This document shows, piece by piece, positions 60,201-64,000 of a stretch of 64,000 nt of DNA (position 1 is the stretch's first letter; each line of letters opens with the position of its first letter). The stretch is from Metaphire vulgaris. Taxonomy: Eukaryota > Annelida > Clitellata > Crassiclitellata > Megascolecidae. The position numbers were made by a program, and so were the translations under genes. The notes beneath the pieces are model-generated. The model saw only the letters and a program-made list of their open reading frames with translations, was not told the DNA's origin and made no database searches. Location of the stretch: the NCBI GenBank assembly GCA_018105865.1, contig CM030870.1, positions 188,501 through 252,500 on the forward strand, read 5' to 3'.

Positions 60201-62031
60201 ATCAAAATTTTAGACTCGAATAGCCACTTTGAAAACAGAAGAATATTAAATATATCAAAATTTACAAATAAAAATTTTAAGTCATTAAATAACAAAATTA
60301 CCAGATGGTTTCCATAGCAACTGACCTGATGCACAAAGATGTTTGGAAGCATTTTGTTTTTGTCCGAGTGAAGTCCAATGCGAATTTTATAGAGTTCACC
60401 AAGTTCACGATTAACAGACACTTCGTACGACTGACTCTGAAATGAACGCAGCAGAAGAGAATCAATGAATTCACCGTCTCAACCTCTATAACAGTTTACA
60501 ATGAATTATGTGGGCCAGAAAGGCCTTATATGCTGCTCAAAAGAGAGGATGCTAAACAGGTTTGTACTTTCATAATTAACAATACAAAATACAGCTCAAC
60601 AAAGGCTGCTTGTAGCCTGCTTGTTTTGACAAGCTAAAAAGAATTAAATCAGTGAAATTGAGTGGAAATAAAATTTCAATTTACAATGTACTCTTCCTTT
60701 CCGTTGCTTTGCTTTTCTGCAGTGCCATTCGTAAGCATAAGCTCTTCAGAAACGCTGACTTTGCCGTAAATAACGACGACGACTCCATCTGGTGAGTAAG
60801 GGTTCTTGACAGACTTTGTGCCATCCTTGAGTCGATGACTGACCAAGATCTTCCACTTTGTGTCTGTAGTCATTCAACACACACGATACAATTAGAAAAT
60901 CTCTCGATTCATAATGGATCCTATTAAGGTTGAAATGCAAACCACAGACAGAAAAAGTCTTCATCACTAAATCTGGATTCAGAGCAATTTCTTGGACACG
61001 GCAGAAGAAGACAAATAATAGCAGCCGCGATATCAAAAGACAAAATGAAAAACTGAGCAAAGCAGTAAACGAGTGACGCTTCTTTAATTCACAACGACAG
61101 AAACTTCCTTTTGACTGAGGAGGCGACTGAGGAGGAGGCACCATCGAGGGTTCTGGTGAACGAGGGGAAGCAGATGGAACTGAATGGAACAGTTTCTCTT
61201 CAGCAGCAGACGGTTCCTTTGGAAAGAGGATTCTTTCAATTGCGCCATCTTCCATTCCTGCGTCCAGCCACCTACGACAGGGCAGATGGAAGACACGGGC
61301 AGAACCTTCTCGAATAATCACCTTCTCCAGATACCAGCCTCCACCTAGAACCACCAACAAAACATCTCATTATTATTCTTATTATTTTTATTATTATTAT
61401 TATTATTATTATTAAACTGACAATTTCTTGTGCTCCATATTACCAAAATGTCATACTGAAACCTTAGAATTAGAAACCATCCATTGTGCCTTTGACATCA
61501 CAGAGATCGAATCCACAAGAGTGCTTCATTGTCAGCAAAGGATTTTTACAGGATAATATTTATATTTGAAACTATTTTTTCCACAAAAAGAAAAACCTGT
61601 GACATTATAATATTTGCATAAGTACTAGTACTCCTATTATGATGCCTGAGGTTCATCATATAAAGACTCATAATGACACATCACATAAATTAAGCAAAGA
61701 ACAGTTGGGCAAAACTGCATCAGATGAATTCAAACGCTGACGACCGTTACAGGAAAAGCAGAATGTATTGAAGTAACACCGAACAGTGTGCAAAACAAAC
61801 CTTCCATGTGGCATCTGTGACCGATTACGACCTTCCTGATCTCATCTAAAGAAATGGCCTGAATTTCAAAGGCGTCCATCTGTCCCGCTTGAAATTTGAC
61901 GTCGTTCTGCGACCGAAAGAGTCGTCTTCTCCCAGAATCTCCGCGAGAGCCGAACATTTGGAAGAAAACGGTCGCCGAAGTCTCCGAACCTTTCAGGGAA
62001 CCAGTGTAGACTTCCACTCGATAGGCGATCA
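47244..62031 (-). CDS. LOXHD1-like PLAT-repeat protein with an inserted KY/transglutaminase-like block (3' part, 24 exons)
   Basis: Minus-strand exons, left coordinates first: 61801-62031, 61105-61344, 60685-60863, 60326-60436, 59757-59874, 59373-59530, 58583-58746, 57539-57669, 57217-57413, 56714-56809, 56277-56436, 56016-56152, 55353-55532, 54786-55030, 52473-54243, 51929-52246, 51395-51555, 50954-51027, 50564-50799, 50220-50309, 49750-49948, 48363-48571, 47683-47843, 47244-47412 (stop). All phases agree; 1910 residues are visible. A-type PLAT (about residues 1-157, 293-444, 1732-1880) shows VEVYTG, GERGDTGRRQL, VVGHDGKG and GWFLDKV. B-type PLAT (157-293, 444-595, 1557-1732) shows WxxSVATG, VVYG and GELYKIRIG. 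KY block about 641-1479. PLAT domains bind lipids or proteins; location unknown. The donor at 61105 is the least certain. Confidence 0.88.
48005..48205. repeat. (ATT)n, (GTT)n and (ATC)n arrays with a duplicated segment
   Basis: ATT and GTT runs, the segment GTAACAGCTGCTA(A/C)AAGCAAA(A/C)AACAGATTGTC twice (about 48083 and 48203), and ATC triplets. In an intron. Confidence 0.85.
49210..49489. mobile_element. ~280-bp MITE-like inverted-repeat element
   Basis: The left end TAAGGTTGTTA, with AGCAGTTAACCGGTCC behind it, is mirrored by GGTTAACCGGTCC and then AACAACCTTA on the right. Flanks cagtcagc and tcgtcagc agree in 6 of 8. In an intron of the PLAT/KY gene. Confidence 0.6.
51165..51285 (+). 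mobile_element. LINE/SINE 3' tail with (TAA)n
   Basis: GTAATGCGCTCTTGTCTTTGGCC...GCACTATATAAATTGTCTAG then TAATAA; closely like 1411-1497. Confidence 0.6.
51929..55532 (-). CDS. Four-exon KY block inside the PLAT gene (KY/transglutaminase-like core, beta-rich domains, coiled coil)
   Basis: Part of the gene above. Exon 55353-55532 is a Ser-rich linker. Exon 54786-55030 and the start of 52473-54243 form the transglutaminase-like core: SYLVKPAKNEIDRIRAIFTW, FNGYSELLAEMC, AKIPCKVIKGRVKG, CIVFVEGSWRFVDPHWGS. The rest of the 1771-nt exon is beta-rich, with two or three hillarin/KY-like repeats (RSEWGPGADMRTLGLKPVEP, SPNWRPQFAILKPRTGNLKA). Exon 51929-52246 is Lys/Glu-rich coiled coil (KKQKQEATVKDELSRIKK). 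In the usual family layout the catalytic Cys would sit at the Phe codon 54821-54823 and the His at the Asn codon 54159-54161; the Asp (FVDPHWG) is kept. I infer a non-enzymatic domain. Confidence 0.8.
55574..55897. mobile_element. 324-bp hAT-like MITE
   Basis: Ends CAACGGTTCTCAAA and TTTGAGAGCCACCG, like the widespread hAT terminus CAGTGGTTCTCAAA. Flanks cattatat and cattatac agree in 7 of 8. Confidence 0.8.
57780..58266. mobile_element. 487-bp GC-rich-ended hAT-like element
   Basis: Ends CTGGGGTGGGGCCCG and CGGGCCCCACCCCAG are perfect inverses. Perfect 8-bp target duplications atgatcga at 57772-57779 and 58267-58274. Near the ends are arrays of CCCGTAG and GCCCGAG units; the middle is AT-rich. 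In an intron. Confidence 0.9.
58434..58516. mobile_element. 83-bp hAT-like MITE
   Basis: CAGGGATAATTTTACACCCC to CTAGAAATAACCCTG, with perfect target duplications ctgactgc at 58426-58433 and 58517-58524. Same family as 42814-42966. Confidence 0.88.
61372..61414. repeat. (ATT)n microsatellite
   Basis: ATT triplets next to the acceptor side of exon 61105-61344. Confidence 0.9.
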
Positions 62032-62436
62032 CTAAGCACAACATCAAATGCAGCGAAGATATCAATTTCTATCTCATGTTTTATTTTACAAGTTCAAATA
62101 TAAATGGCATATTTCAGCTTCAATTAAAAAGAGTAAATGAACCAACATCAACATGTATGATAACTGAAGCACACAGAGGAGGAGGCATTTCAAATAGTCC
62201 ACGTATAAGTATGCACTGAACTAGAGAATAACAACAAACATTTGAAAGAATAGGTTCTAAATACTTTGAAATAAAGTTACAATATCAATTAAAAAGCTGA
62301 ACAGAAAAAAAGAAAGATAAAGGAATAAAGGAAGTAAAAGGTCCAAACACCGGAACAAATTGGAAGAGAATTCAAAGTCTCAGGTTTTAAGAGACTTAAG
62401 AAAAAAATACCACAACTTATGATGCACAATTTAGAC

Positions 62437-63048
62437 CAGTGGTTCCCAAATGGTGGTACGCGTACCCCAGAGGTACGAAATGGACTTTCCAGGGGTATAC
62501 GAAAAGCAGCGGATTTATTATGCATTTAATGTTTGATAGTAAGAAATTCCACAATATTTACAAAAGTTCTAAGAAACTGTGTGTGGATTTTATCCTCTAA
62601 TGTTACAAGTACGCTATTTTGATCGTAATTAGTAATTACTAATTAATTCTAATGCAGACTGATTAGGTTTTAAGACATTATTACATTTTACTATCAAGAC
62701 AATATAATGTCTATGCTTTCAAAAATTGAAAGCCTGCTTTCTTAACTGCATACTATACAGTACATTGTGAATAAATTGCAATAACAGTGAGATGAAAACC
62801 ACATTTCTGTTTGTGTCCATCTTCAGTGCTTCAAATCCTACTTGAATAGTCAATACAGTCTATCTCAACTTTGTTCCACAGCATTCGAAATGGAGCACCC
62901 TTCTCTTTCATTGCAATTTATTCACGATGCACTATATATATAGTACATAGTGAGCAAAAGGGTTAAATTTACTTCTAAAATTAGGGGTACATGGATTTTC
63001 AAAAAGTGTCTGACGGGTACGTCGACCAAAAAAGGTTGGGAGCCAATG
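62437..63048. mobile_element. 612-bp non-autonomous hAT element
   Basis: Ends CAGTGGTTCCCAAATGG and GGTTGGGAGCCAATG, typical hAT termini. Perfect 8-bp target duplications atttagac at 62429-62436 and 63049-63056. No transposase frame inside. Confidence 0.9.
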
Positions 63049-63293
63049 ATTTAGACGCTCAGACATGATTAAAGAAAACGAAATTCATCTCATTCAACAG
63101 ACTATGAAACTGTCACTCAAACATCAACAGGTGTTATAGGGACTGCATTGGTGCTTTCCTATAAAGTGTAAAGTTAAAACATAGACATGTCCAAAAAGCA
63201 AATGACTATTAGATGACATCAGAGAATGATTCAACAAAAGATACAAAAAAAGCCTCTTGAAGACTAAATATCTTTTCTAATAGTCAAACGTAC

Positions 63294-63429
63294 ACGGAAG
63301 AGGTCTCTTTCCAGGTCCAGAGACAGCAACTTCCCTCCAAATGGAACAGTCGTACATTCTACGTGACATCCATTGATTGACATCCAACGAAAGAATTTCT
63401 CTTTGACCCGACAGACTTTTCATCTTCAG
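63294..63429 (-). CDS. Probable further PLAT exon (third exon of a B-type module), frame unclear
   Basis: On the minus strand, acceptor TTATTTAG lies before CTGAAGATG and donor GTACGT after CTTCCGT. Length 136 nt gives phase 0 to 1, as in the matching exon 59757-59874, and the next exon (61801-62031) starts in the right phase. The reading frame starts KMKSLSGQREILSLDVNQW, but the family-like end VECTTVPFGGKLLSLDL is in the next frame. Either the similarity is misleading or an indel is present. Confidence 0.5.
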
Positions 63430-63559
63430 CTAAATAAATGCTTAAAATCTGTAACAGTGCAAATGACCCAGTCTAACACAACACATGCACTCCTAGAATT
63501 GTTATACAGTTGAGCTTAATTGCTGGTCTAAACAAACTATCAACTTATCTACAGTCAAA

Positions 63560-63564
63560 GTCAG

Positions 63565-63629
<65 letters not shown>

Positions 63630-63725
63630 CTTCTATGGCACCACAATCATTTTATCATGTTTATGCCAAGGGCATCAGGTGATGGAGTACAAAATCCAAT
63701 CCAAACTGGACCCAGGAAAAACTGG
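63560..63725 (-). mobile_element. LINE/SINE 3' tail with (GATT)n, reverse copy
   Basis: Minus-strand reading gives GTTTGGATTGG, CTGATGCCCTTGGCAT, TGGTGCCATAGAAGTTGATTGA and then about 15 GATT units. Same family as 39290-39398. Confidence 0.7.
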
Positions 63726-63829
63726 AAATGTTATGTTATGCTATGTTAATTGGACAATTTATATAGTGCTGTAGTATAGTAATAATGATGGAAAATTTAA
63801 AAAATTAGGAAAATTGATGCTGTATTCAA

Positions 63830-64000
63830 TGCTTTTGGTATAAAAAGAAAATTGCTAAAAACCACAAGAAAGCAGCAGTTGGAATTTTTCAGACATCTAA
63901 TAAGAGAGGGTGGATTGGGAAATCTATTCACAAGAGGAAAAATAGGGGGGAAAGAGCAAGAAGAAGACAGAGAATAAAGTATACAGACAGCCTAAGAGAA
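63830..64000 (+). mobile_element. LINE coding fragment (C-terminal tail), cut by the window end
   Basis: The + frame reads TTRKQQLEFFRHLIREGGL, NLFTRGKIGGKRARRRQRIK and YTDSLRE, matching the C-terminal tail of non-LTR retrotransposon proteins. Confidence 0.7.

Overview
The window is nuclear DNA of an animal, probably a marine invertebrate; I cannot name the lineage. The protein genes are split by GT-AG introns. Three of them (BMS1, CUL2, ALG14) are housekeeping genes found across eukaryotes or animals, and the fourth, junctophilin, is an animal membrane-junction gene. Introns and spacers are AT-rich and full of microsatellites, tRNA-derived SINEs, LINE fragments and short hAT-like elements.

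Layout: (1) 206-9894, + strand: the C-terminal part of BMS1, a 40S ribosome biogenesis factor, entering the window in an intron. (2) 10474-15254: nested transposons. A MITE is split by an insertion that carries arms of a second inverted-repeat element, and inside that lies a LINE with an inverted 5' part and a 12-bp target-site duplication. (3) 16992-27403, + strand: a complete 20-exon CUL2, predicted at 748 residues, the scaffold of an Elongin-type ubiquitin ligase. (4) 27404-33600: a spacer of duplications, a 22-bp minisatellite and a small MITE. (5) 33607-39813, - strand: junctophilin (MORN repeats), with a probable frame break and no visible membrane anchor. (6) 41703-44978, - strand: a complete five-exon ALG14, predicted at 232 residues, whose last 18 codons including the stop are present in three tandem copies. 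(7) 47244-63429, - strand: the 3' part of a large PLAT-repeat gene (LOXHD1-like) in which a kyphoscoliosis-peptidase/transglutaminase-like block of four exons sits inside one PLAT domain.

The most unusual item is the PLAT/KY gene. Its PLAT modules alternate between two types, each with its own intron-phase pattern. The KY block lies exactly at the phase-0 intron between the first and second exon of an A-type PLAT module. The positions of the transglutaminase Cys and His are replaced by Phe and Asn, so this looks like a binding domain rather than an enzyme.

The genes do not form one pathway. BMS1 and CUL2 lie head to tail on +; junctophilin, ALG14 and the PLAT/KY gene are all on -. At least ten hAT-type non-autonomous elements can be delimited by terminal repeats and 8-bp target duplications, most of them in introns of the - strand genes. 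A single missing base in BMS1, and probably one in junctophilin, suggests residual assembly indels. All calls come from reading the sequence and remembered family features; no search was run.
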